Of a stretch of 48,555 bases of DNA, positions 37,831 through 48,308 are shown in pieces. The stretch lies in NCBI RefSeq assembly GCF_001039355.2, contig NW_019773707.1, forward strand, positions 1 to 48,555, read 5' to 3'. Made by a program: the position numbers and the translations under genes. Below the pieces are notes generated by a model. That model was not told the origin of the DNA and made no database searches. It saw nothing but the letters and a program-made list of their open reading frames with translations. The DNA comes from Lingula anatina. Its lineage: Eukaryota > Brachiopoda > Lingulata > Lingulida > Lingulidae. The stretch's first letter is position 1. Each line of letters opens with the position of its first letter.

Positions 37831-38391
37831 TCGGCTTGGTAAAAGCAAGGAGTTATAACAGAACTCCTTGGTAAAAGTGGGTGTTGCAAGTTCCTTTTTT
37901 TTTTTTTTTTTTTCAATTGCCCTGCTACAAAATATATTCTCATTATAAAATGTACGAGAATCATTAAAATAAAATAATAGGACGTCGTCTAATCGACGGT
38001 GGCTCACGAGCAACGTCAGCAAGAGGGTGGCGCACGAACGAGTGGGTCAATTTTGACTCGTCACGTCTGGTGATGAACGAGACCGAAAAGCAGCATGTGT
38101 TGAGTTTTTTTCTGTATTTTTTTTATTTTCAAAATGTCTTTAAATAATAGAAATAATCGGTAGAGGGAGAAATTAAAAACAAAAGAATGGCGGAGGCTTT
38201 TAAAAATTGAAAAAAGCGTAGGCCTACTCAGTAACATTATTTTTAGTTGTCTGGTGCTTTTATAATATTTTAGCCATTAATTTAAATTTCAATTAATTCA
38301 GTTACATCCACGATTAGCTAGAAGGTATGGTGACGGGATAAAGTCAAATGTGTTACAAGAAACATGGCAAAACTGTATCTCTTATAAATAA
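37831..38391. other. CpG-rich intergenic stretch
   Basis: No gene seen. 37981-38100 alone has about 13 CpG, against very few in the gene bodies around it. Probably an NRDC upstream regulatory region. Confidence 0.45.
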
Positions 38392-38682
38392 CAATGGCAG
38401 ATTTGAGGGGGTTCAGGGGGGTTCTGAACTCACTTTGGTTTCTGTAAAAAAATCACACCAATATTCCCCTCTTGAAATTACAATATTGACTAGCGGAATC
38501 ATAGTTCTAAACCATATCAAATGGCACCATTTGATCTCCAAAAATTTGCGGGGCCCTGCAGCGGGCCACGAGCCCGACAACAAGGGGAGCGATGTTCGGT
38601 TTTGTATCCAAAGGCAAAGCCAGCCATCCCTAATAAAAACGGCCACCTCCACCCCCTTCAAATAATCATGGATCCGCCCCTG
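38392..38682. mobile_element. hAT-type MITE, degenerate left end
   Basis: The right end, read inverted, is CAGGGGCGGATCCATG, the same terminal repeat as the element at 24807-24974. The left end CAATGGCAGATTTGAGG is a mutated version, followed by GGGGGTTCAGGGGGGTTC. No transposase ORF. The 8-bp flanks match poorly. Confidence 0.6.
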
Positions 38683-38865
38683 ACATACCAACTGTAAACC
38701 GCGTTCAGCAGACAAATGTGATATATTCCCTGTGGAATTATTTTCCAGATATGTTTTCCTCAAAATTCGCATCGTCGCACTGGCATGGATGGTAAGCACG
38801 CCAGTTTTTACACATTTAAACGTTTTTTAATGATTCCCTCTTCTTAGGGGTTTGTTTATTAAACC

Positions 38866-39084
38866 ATGCAGAACCGTTCGGTGTGGACCGCCTTTTATTC
38901 CATTGTGCTCTTTAACGTCATAGCTGAAGCCAAACTAAATCTCAGCAATAAAAAAAGTTATAGGACAAAAAGTAATTTATCTAGGAACGCTCCGTGTCGG
39001 CTTCTCAAACAAGGTCTTGTGTACATCATGAACTTCAACGTTGATGATAAGACCATATTCGTCGACTGTCGTTGCGCAGGATGA
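38866..39084 (+). CDS. putative small secreted protein, 72 aa
   Basis: The ORF starts MQNRSVWTAFYSIVLFNVIA, which looks like a signal peptide (polar start, hydrophobic core, small residues IAEA before a basic mature part). The mature part is basic and Asn/Ser-rich, then has one Cys in NAPCRLL, a hydrophobic GLVYIMNFNVDDKTIFV and a terminal DCRCAG. An odd total of three Cys suggests dimerisation, or that this is one exon of a longer protein. I do not recognise a family. Codon use includes CpG codons, unlike the AT-rich surroundings. It sits alone between NRDC and the sulfotransferase gene. It could be chance or a decayed element. Confidence 0.3.
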   Translation: MQNRSVWTAFYSIVLFNVIAEAKLNLSNKKSYRTKSNLSRNAPCRLLKQGLVYIMNFNVDDKTIFVDCRCAG

Positions 39085-39420
39085 AATACATTTGCCAGAC
39101 CATACGTTAAACATGGCCCCGTAATCGGGAAGTCGCGAAGAAGGAATCCGTACAAATTACCTTTTGCATAAAAAACGGTGCATACTTTAGAATAAGTAAT
39201 CAATTTGACAACTTATTGATGGTCATAAAATCTGCGTCGTCTATAATATTTCCCTTCTCTTCTCTTAAAAGTCCTTTAAATGATGCTTAGGCGGGGATGG
39301 TCATCGATCTCTATCTTTTACCAGCTACACCACTGATCTTACTTAAATTGAGTCAATAGCTAACCCCATTCATCAAAAAGTGATATCTTCTCGGTGGGAT
39401 TATCGGCAATAAGTGCATTT
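39085..39420. other. intergenic, nothing recognised
   Basis: No gene or repeat structure that I can support. Confidence 0.5.
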
Positions 39421-39422
39421 AC

Positions 39423-39660
39423 TTTTTTTTTTTTTTTTTTGTATGTCACGTCGCCGCTATTGCTTTACCCAATCATACATTACTATGCACCTCCCCCCTT
39501 CTTGGGCCCCTGCTTATCAAGACTGTTCATATGGTCATACTGGGCCAACTCAACAGTCGACATTAAAATGGCAAGGACTACACAAAACTTATATCGCCAA
39601 AGCCGACGCCAAGGGAAACCAGAGACGGCTTTGTATTCGCGGCCTGTCATTCCTAAAAAA
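39423..39660 (-). pseudogene. possible retroposed small membrane-protein gene, 55 codons
   Basis: On the minus strand an ATG near 39649 opens a 55-codon ORF ending TAG near 39483. About 40 bp later comes a run of about 20 A (39421-39440 as T on the plus strand), as in a reverse-transcribed mRNA with its tail. The product starts MTGREYKAVSGFPWRRLWRY, followed by one hydrophobic segment (FCVVLAILMSTVELA) and a Lys/Gly-rich tail, as in small mitochondrial or ER single-pass proteins. No intron. I do not recognise the parent family. The frame is intact, so it may be a functional retrogene. Target duplications were not found. Confidence 0.35.
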
Positions 39661-40564
39661 AAAATAATAATAATAAAAAATTTTTAAAAAAACGCCCCCC
39701 CCCCCCGCCTTTAACTTTGTTTTAACTGTAGCTTAGAGAACATTAATTATGTACAGTGTATGTAGTCAGAGAATATCAATTATGTATGTAAACGATTCAC
39801 ATAATAAAATATATAAAAGCTGGACTAACAGTAGATGAGACAGTATTAATAAAGGGTCATCGAGGAGTTCTCTTGTTGTTCTTGGTTGTGACAAAGGCAT
39901 AAACGACGCTGAAATAATTGGTAGGCTACGTAGGCCTACTGCCTCACCAGCAATGCATCGATACCAGTTCGTGAAAGAAACGTAGGCCTACTTCCGTCTC
40001 GACCACTCGCCGAGGTCGGACGTATGTAAGGCTCGCGACTCGACACTTTACTTCCCGTTCTTCGTATCTAGATATTATAATTTGAAATCGGTCCGACGAG
40101 CTCTTGATATAGTCGATTTAGGGGCCTACTGATATTCTTCAATACTGTCTATTATTGATAAGATAGTATGGCGAATCGAACATGGTGACAGCCGGGCGTG
40201 AGTGATTTACGTAATACACTGCTTGTCAGCATAGTTCACATCAACCTGCTGACTAGCTTACCCCAGTTTTCGGCCTTACGTGTCAGGTTCTGACCAGCCG
40301 TCGAAATTATACTACCGCCGTTACTACTAGGTTAGGGTATGTAAATAATAACTTTTTGGAAATCTCTCAAGGAAAGGTCAAAACTTTTATTTCTGATGAG
40401 AAGTATGAGCCAAGGGCATTACTTAGGTCGGCAATTTCACTATTTTTGGCAAAGTATATGTGTACTGTATACAGTCACTGAACGTACCGGTATATACCTG
40501 TATTGAATAGGTTTGGGTGAAGCACAAATTTTTGATAGGTAAGTGTTAACTAAATATATTGTAG
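39661..40564. other. upstream region of the sulfotransferase gene
   Basis: A poly-C tract near 39694-39706, then AT-rich DNA with TATAAAAG near 39814 and AATAAA hexamers, then a CpG-rich block (about 39900-40330) with repeated TAGGCCTAC. This is probably the promoter and a non-coding first exon of the sulfotransferase. An acceptor ATTGTAG/GG at 40564 implies a 5'UTR intron. The donor may be the CTAG/GTTAGG near 40330. Confidence 0.4.
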
Positions 40565-40591
40565 GGAATCTTCAAGTGGAAATCAGAAAGA

Positions 40592-42984
40592 ATGTCTCTA
40601 CAGGACTTGGAAGATGCCAGTGGCTGTACCAGAACGCAGCTGATTGAATGGGAAGGAGTGTATTTCCCCTGCTACCCCGACATTGGCAAGAATCTTAATA
40701 TTCTTCAGCAAATCCCTGTGCGTGACTCTGACACTTTCCAGTGTGGTTTCCCCAAATCAGGTACATGTACATTCATTAATAAACCTACAAATATTGAACC
40801 CCCGTCTTTTTCTTCAGCATTAAATCCCCTCAATTCATGCACACATAAATTTCTTTTCTCTCTATTAATTGATCTAGCTTGACACCTTTCTTAAATCTCC
40901 AAAATTGTGTTGATGTTGCAAAATTCATAGGTTAGATGGACCCGGTGTGACAGGAATGGTTGTCCTAGGAATGGAAATCCCGGGTCCCATATGCTTAGTA
41001 CAGGTTAATGTTAGTTGGAGTATTGGGGAACAGACTACTGTTCCTAGTGGACTTACATTCCTGTTACATCGGTACTTGTATAAATATGTTGAATTTTGTG
41101 CCTGTTGGGAAAATTATTGAATGTGCATTGACCTTCTCTTTTAGGCTGCCACTGGATACTGGAAGTGATGCACATGGTTTTACAAGGGAAAACTGAATAC
41201 TACCCCCTGTCACACTTTCCACTGGCAGGCCTAAGCCATGAATACCTGGAAACACAGTTGACGACTCCTAGAATTCTGGCAGCCCATCTTCACCATAGAC
41301 ATGCTCCCAAGGATTTGCTCAACAATGCAAAAGTGATTTATATCATCAGAAACCCCAAAGATGTTGCTGTCTCACTGTACAACTTTTGCAAAACTTACCA
41401 ATATGCAAAATTTAATGGGGAATGGAGTGATTTTCTCCCCATGTTTTTATCAGGAAAAGGTGGTTGAAGATGTAAACATTTGTATAAACCAGTTACAAAT
41501 TGAGAGAAAAGAGATACTGATAGCAATGTTAGTTTCATCATACAAACTATAAAAGAACTTCAAAATATTTGTTTACTTGCTGCCAAGTTTCTTGTTTTTT
41601 ATATATATTTCAAAAGGTACAACATAGAAGTAGACTGTTTTTCTATTTAAATGAATTGAATCATCTACTTAGTTAGGCTTAAGAGTGATTATTAATATTA
41701 TTATTTTGCAGTTATATATGGTAACTGGTGGGAACATGTTTTAGGGTGGAGAGAAGCGGCTAAAAGTAACCCTAACATTCTCTTTGTGGCCTATGAAGAC
41801 ATGATACAGGTATGCATATTCTGTTTGAGTTAAACATGATAATAATGAACAAGTTTTGTTGTTCTCTTTTACAAATTATTTGAAACTCTAATTATTTGCA
41901 TTTTTCTTCAGGGCAAGAAACATGTCATGAATTAGCCAGACATGCAAATATATAGTGAAAAATGTGTGACCCTGGTAGAAAGCGAATAAATCACATCTTT
42001 CAAAATATGATACTAGATATTTTTTCTTTTCAATATACAAGATGCATTTGCAAATGGATAATTCTGTCCATAACTTTCCAGTAAGAAAAGGAATTAAGTA
42101 CTTAATATTTATCAAATTTTTGTAGTATATATTTAATTATTTCCAAGCAATTCTTCAAAAAAATTGTTTAACATATTTTGAAAGGATAAAATTTAGATAG
42201 TTATCATTTCTTACAACATTTTGATTTACAATAGGACTATCATAAACATTTGTTTAATTTTCAAGAACCTTGAAGTGGAAGCAGGGAGAATGGCAGAACA
42301 TCTCTGCTTACCTCGAAGTAGTCAGTTCTTAAAGGAAGTCGCTGACAAGTGCAACTTTAAATCAGTGAAAGATGCCAAGTCACATACAAGATATACATTA
42401 TTTATGAGAAAAGGTAAGTGTGCAAAATCTTCTCATTTGAAAAGGTGTAGATGTTTATTGCAACAACAAAGCAAAAATATCAAGGTTGTATTTATACAAT
42501 GCAATACAAAATTAAATTAAGTGATTATAAGGAGGTATCTTATGAAAAAGATCTAGAAATATGAAAACTATTTTGTTCATATACCCAGTAAAGGATATTG
42601 TCACCCTTTTCCCAAAACTCCTTATTTACTGTTTACATACATTCTTTTGGGTAATAATCTTCAGTGTTCTGTGACTAAATTAATTACACATATATTTCAT
42701 CTCACAAAGATAGATGCATTATTCAATAATTAGATGCAGGAAAGAACTCATTTTCGGTATCTGGATGACAAGTGGTCACAAGGGTTACAATATCCCTAAT
42801 CATCCCACAGTTCGGTTTTGTTGTATGTTTTGTTGTAATTGTTTTAAAATTGAAGATATTTTGATCCTCAGGTGTTGTGGGAGACTGGAAGAACTATTTC
42901 ACTGTGGCCCAAAGTGAAATGTTTGATAAAGTACATGAAGAATACATGAAGAATTCAGATATTCAAGTCAAATTCGAAATATAA
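40592..42984 (+). CDS. cytosolic sulfotransferase (SULT1-like)
   Basis: Exons: 40592-40760, 41145-41459, 41712-41809, 42266-42413, 42872-42984. The total is 843 nt, 280 aa, in one frame; vertebrate SULT1 enzymes are about 295. Family role: transfers sulfonate from PAPS to hydroxyl or amine groups of small molecules in the cytosol. The 5'-phosphosulfate loop is GFPKSGCHWI (Lys55, Ser56), where vertebrates have YPKSGTTW. The catalytic His is His104 in ILAAHLHH, where vertebrates have KTHLP. The 3'-phosphate site is RNPKDVAVSLYNF (Arg125, Ser133). GNWWEHVLGW and YEDMI follow, and the C-terminal PAPS motif is RKGVVGDWKNYFT (about 242-254). All core motifs are present, so the enzyme is probably active. 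The subfamily and substrate cannot be assigned. Confidence 0.92.
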
Positions 42985-43627
42985 TTCTCTGACAAGGAAT
43001 AATTATTCATTTCATTTAAACAACTTTAATATGAGATTTGAATTTGACTTTTGTTGTACAAAAATGCCAAAAGTACTTTTTTGCTGCTTTTTAGAACATT
43101 ATATTGCTAATTTATTTCACTGGCATTTCCAGCAAAAGGTCTTGATGTTAGATAAATGTAGGAGAAATGCATGCACACACATACAATGCTGATATGTAGA
43201 CACCTTTATTCTTCAATATTTAAATAATTGGTACATTTTGCTCCAGCTGTCATATCTAGAATTATTGCACTTATTCACAATTCTAGCAAAACAATATCTA
43301 GAAATGTCTTAAATGTAAATAAAATTGCACTTTTTTAGATATCCATATTTGTATAAGTTTTAGCTATTTCAAAAAAGTTAAATGTGTATCTGTTTTAAGA
43401 TATGATTTTGTACTATCATATGGACATTACATCACAAGCTATAATAACTAATGATCATCACAGGTTACAGGCACCTGCAAACAAATTTGCAAAGTAAAAA
43501 TGTATGAGAACACATCAAATAAACATTTTTGTTTTAATCTGTTCGGAATCTTGGGATATTATTTTGAAATATTTTAAAATGTCATACAGTTTCAAGAAGT
43601 TGAAAGATCATATCAGTGTTGTGGTTT
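42985..43627. other. convergent 3' ends of SULT and the 43.6-48.3 kb gene
   Basis: Plus-strand AATAAA at 43318-43323 suits the sulfotransferase transcript. Minus-strand AATAAA at 43205-43210 suits the converging gene. If both are used the two 3' ends overlap by about 100 bp. No coding exon. Confidence 0.5.
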
Positions 43628-46600
43628 CTATAAAACCTGATGCTGAGGTGAGATGTATGGCCTCTGGAATATTTGTGTTACTCTGTCTTGTTCCTGCCAT
43701 TTTTGAAAAACCTGGCAATTAAAAAAAATTAAATTAATAGAATTTCTCATTTAGGAAAAGATCAATACAATATATATCAATATAAATATCTTTTATTGAT
43801 TAATGTAGTTTGTTGAATTACAGAGTTTTATTATGCAATTATTCCAAATTAGTTATCCCATCTGTGATTCAATAATTTTTCACTATTGCCTCTGTTGTAG
43901 CTTAAATTAAATTTAGCTCATACAGCAAGTGTGAAACAATTACATTTTCAAACATGTACATATCTATGTTGGACCTTACCTGATCCCAAATGTCTGCTTT
44001 CTGAGGGTGCTGTGTAGCTTTTTGTAACTGCTTGTACTTTTGCTTCTTCAGACCTGAATATGTGAAAATAAAATCAAATTAGAAAATAAAATACAGCAAG
44101 TACAAAAGTGAAATTAGACTGCACATTAGCATTTACAATATTCAAACATATTTGCACAGATAGTGATGACATGAATACAGAATTCAAAGAATTTGTATAG
44201 CAGGTTTAAAATAATTCTGCTGTCCAAAAGTGTGTCCAGTAAGCAAACTAACCAAAACAAATTAAGCCAATCAAACTTCAGCAAGACATTCACTAATATT
44301 TTGACATTCATCAACAAATGTGTGACAGAAACCAAGGAACAAATTGCCCCAGTGACTCTTTTATAATACATTGACAGTTTACAATTCACTGTTCGTTGAA
44401 GATATAGAATATTTCTGTGCACTTCTACATGTAGTTCCAAGTGCAGTTGTGATCTCACTGATCCTATACAATAAGTTGAACTTAAACAATATACTTGCCA
44501 TGCGTAACAGACTTCAGTGTCTGCCCCACCTCATCTCTCAGTAATCCAGTGGTCCTCCTTGCCATTGACATCAGGAGAGTTGGACCCCCATGTGTATCAA
44601 ATAACTGCCCAAGCCTGTCATCACTACTCACCAGCATCCTTGCCACTATCAATCCTTCACAAAATAAGAATAAAGCAAAATTTTCTATAGATATAAGTCT
44701 CTTATAGAATCAATATTTATAATTTTTTATGAAGATGTGATATGTAGTTTACAGTTTTAATAAAAGATATCACAAAGTTCTCTTCCTTTAGACTAATAAG
44801 AAATTTGTATTTATTAAAAGTTTGTTCAAAGTTATGATATAAATAATATACAGTAAATACGGATTTACTGGTATTTACCCATAACTTCCAGTAACTCGTC
44901 ATCATCATTTACCCTAAGGAAGTCGACCATTCTCTTCATCACCCCAAGATGAGACAATTGCATTAATATCCATGTCTACAAAAAAGTAGAATTATATATA
45001 TATAAACTATATATAAAGGTATATCAGCCACTAGCATAGAGAACCAAGAATTTAGTAATGTCACAGTCTGACAAAGCCGTTTCAAATTAATTTCCACTGA
45101 GATTACACACACTTGTAAACTTGTCACAGCCACTTAATTTCTCCCTTAATACAGCCTTACATCTTCAAGTTCAACTAGGTCCTTCATAAAGAACACACAC
45201 GTCTTCCTGACAGCCTTGTGCCTGCTTGTAAGACCTTGCACTATATAAGGTCCAATTTTCAACACTAGGTCCCTTTGGCACTGCTGTACTACAGTTTGGG
45301 AAAGATCAAAACTTGGCTTCCATGAAATTGGTTGTTTCGGAGCTTGCCCTGATTTAGGTGTTTCTAATTTAAAAAAAACAATCATTTTAACACAATAAAA
45401 TGGGGTTCTGTTGACATCTCTACTACGAAAAAAATGTCAAATTAGAAAGAATAAAATTAATCACATGTTATTCTATCTGACAATAAAATGAAAACGTGTA
45501 TGTGCAATATTATGAATAGTATCTAGCTTTATGAAAAAAAAGAAGAGAGTTATGAAAAGAAAGTCCCAATGTACAAAATCACCTGTCATCATTACTGCCT
45601 TTGCACTTGATGGCCGTAGTTTTGCTGATGGTTCAATGAGTTTTGACAATGGAGAAAATGCAGTTCTTGGACCTAGTGCTTCTCTAACCATTTCAGCAAC
45701 CTTAGATGACATCTGTTTTAGAGCTTTGTTCAGAACCACTTCTTGATCCTTGGGTGTTGTAGCTGACACAGGTCTAAACAATTAAAATAAAATCTTGTTT
45801 ATAAACAGTGAAAAGATTAATTTTCAACTTGGTTCCAAAACATTTCTCACTACATTTTGAGGAAGCTGAAAAGCACTTCTTTATGTGTCTTAAAAAGGAA
45901 AAAAAACTTGTTGTCACAAGTCCCAATAACTAAAACACTGAAGTGCAGACAAACAAGTTAAGGGCATATTTGAGAGGAAAGCTTGCCCAGTCTTAATATG
46001 TTTATACCTAGTTCTGGACATTCTGTCAGTTCTCTTATCTGTTGGTGGGTGAGGCAGATGCTTCTCTCCTAATGACTGTACCATGTACCTTAAGATATCT
46101 CCAACTGGTTCCTTGAAAGATTATAAAATACAGATGTTTTGAATATAACTGTAAAATAATATTCTCCCCTTTATTTCCCTTTTAAAATTGCAAAATTGAA
46201 ATTATCATAAACTGGATATGTGAATGTAACTGATTACTTTTTATCATGCATATGGTAACACATACAATAGTATGGTGTTTGTGCATATGGTATGCTACCG
46301 TATTGTTTTCATTATAGCAAATTTGTGCCAGATAAATTAAACTCTTAGATTGCGTAACACTACTTCAACCTACCAAAATTTCAACTTCATTTGCAATTAA
46401 CCATGGTCCCACAGCTTCCAAACATCCCCTCTGAAATAACATTTTTCTAGTGTTCAATCTCATGGAGTCAATCTCTCTCTTTATCCTTTCATTATACTCC
46501 TGCTCCAGTGTAACTAAGGGGTCCCTATGTAGAGTGCAGGAGAGAAAAGGGTTTTTAGGATCCCAAACTTTATCTGCAGTGCTGGGTCTCTGCATTTTTC

Positions 46601-48308
46601 TCAGAGAATCTTTTGGTTTTTCTTTCACTCTGCCAAAAACATCTGCAGTTTGTTGTGGCGTCAGAGGCCTGGCTATAGGACCTCTACTGGAAGGCCTGTT
46701 GGAAGTCACTGAACCCCATGCTTGGGTTGGATACCCTGGGTCCTCACCTCCAGCTTGTGCATTGTTCAGAAATCCTTTAGCTTTGCAAGTGGCTTTTAAT
46801 TTATGGTTGAGCATCTTAAGCTTTATCTCCTCTTCTATGCTGTTAAAACATGTTGTGGATGAACATTCTGCAAAATGTTTAATTGCACAAATAAGGGATA
46901 TAATAAGTCCTTGTTCACTCTCTTCATAAATTTCTTTAAAATTGCACCTTGGATTAAAGAGAAGAGATGATGTCTTTTTGATTCCTTGGACACTGTTCTT
47001 GCCTGGAGGTGTGCCTTTGACTCTCACCCTGCTCTGTTCATTGGGAGACTGTCCTTTACTCTTTGGAGGGCTGCTATGATTAAGAACTTTTGGCTCTAAG
47101 AGCTTGGATGTGTAGGCATAAAGTAAGTCTATGAGACACAGTGCTCCAGATGATATCAATACTTTCACTACACTGTGGTTAACTTTCCTTTGCTTTTTCC
47201 TGAAAAGTTTAACAGAATATTTTATCTTTCATTGCAGGCACTATGGTTGTTCAAAATTCAAAGATATCACAGTTACATAATTACTCATTTCTTTGTGTAC
47301 AAGTACACATAAGGCAGCTGATACATACATAATTGACTTTCATCATATTTATAACTAATTCTTTGTAAAATTTTGTAAAGTTTTATTTATACATTCTATA
47401 TAAAGATGCATGTAAAATTTGGTATATGTTGGAAACATACTTAAAATCTGCCACATCTACCACAGTGGGTTCTTCAGATGTGGTAGTCTTTGGTCTGTTT
47501 AGTGGAAACGTGGCCAAGTTAGCTATGATGTTGACATGATTCTGCACCAGCCCTACCAGAGTGGGATCTGTGTCTATGCAAGGCTTTAGAAGAACTGCTT
47601 GCACTTCTTTGTGAGGATCCATTTCTATTCGAGCTGAAATACAAAGAACAAAAGGCTTACATTTTGTTATCATTTTAGATTTTGAATTATGTACACATAA
47701 AGCTTTATTAAGTTATTGCTTTATTCAGCATCAAAAATGTACTACAATATTATAAAAATTAAATATTTTTTATATTCCACCTATTATTATTATTACCTTC
47801 TTTGCAAAGTAAATATAGAGAACACTTGGCCATTTGCTGAATTGCCTGGTTCACCTTGGCTGTAGTTTCTGTCTTCTGTTTAACAGGTTCAGGGGTGGTG
47901 GGCTTGGCCTGGGGAGCAGTAACATTGTCATCTAGCTCTGCAAGTTCTTCACTGGCACTGCGGAAATATTTATTCAGTTGCAGAAATGTTGATCTAAGGA
48001 GAGCGATTTTCTTTGTCGATGTAAAAGTTACCACCACTCTGCTTGCTGCCTCTCTTACTTTTCTGAAAATTCCAAATTCTTAATTTTATTTTCTAATTCA
48101 AAATCAATAATAGGGAAATATCACCTCAAAAAACAGAATATTCATAATCTAAATAAAAAAAGTATTTGCTAGCTAACAATAAGAGCAAACCAACATCCAT
48201 TTGCAATGGACCTGTTAGAAACATCACTATCATACTAGTAGGTATATACATTTTGCATTATTTTATCTATTACAGGACTCACTGAGTCAATGTCCGTAAA
48301 GATGCCAT
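43628..48308 (-). CDS. uncharacterised 739-aa protein with helical-repeat-like C-terminal half
   Basis: Eleven exons: 48308-48283, 48062-47797, 47633-47441, 47199-46374, 46111-46008, 45773-45583, 45363-45161, 44975-44879, 44654-44499, 44053-43980, 43711-43628. The sum is 2220 nt with one continuous frame. The ATG has a good context (ACAATGG) and an in-frame TAA six codons upstream. Visible parts: a helical N-terminus (1-160) starting MASLRTLTQKVREAASRV; a Ser/Pro/Lys-rich linker (about 200-230); a charged segment with LEQEYNERIKREIDSMRL (about 400-420); a second linker rich in Pro/Ser; and from about 555 amphipathic helices (HKAVRKTCVFFMKDLVELED, LSHLGVMKRMVDFLRV, DDRLGQLFDTHGG) like ARM/HEAT repeats. 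No catalytic motif, signal peptide or membrane segment. I do not recognise the family; a scaffold role is only an inference. One intron (44498-44054) needs a GC donor. Confidence 0.8.
44054..44498 (-). other. GC-AG intron of the uncharacterised gene
   Basis: The upstream exon ends CATG and the intron starts GCAAGTAT. Using this GC donor gives the downstream exon the frame reading GLKKQKYKQLQKATQ and leads on to VFQKWQEQDRV and a stop. The GT four bases further on would give a different and less protein-like frame. Confidence 0.65.

Noticed and set aside
39720-39895. Possible solo LTR (TATA-like box, AATAAA, TG...CA ends)
   Set aside because: No matching 4-6 bp flanking duplication and no second copy in the window; the motifs can equally be AT-rich chance or promoter DNA.
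40592-40882. 96-codon ORF taken as a stand-alone gene
   Set aside because: Its first 56 codons are sulfotransferase exon 1; the rest is read-through into the intron after the GT at 40761.
46450-46929. 159-codon plus-strand ORF
   Set aside because: It is antisense to the large third coding exon (fourth exon counted in the model) of the minus-strand gene, whose frame joins its neighbours.
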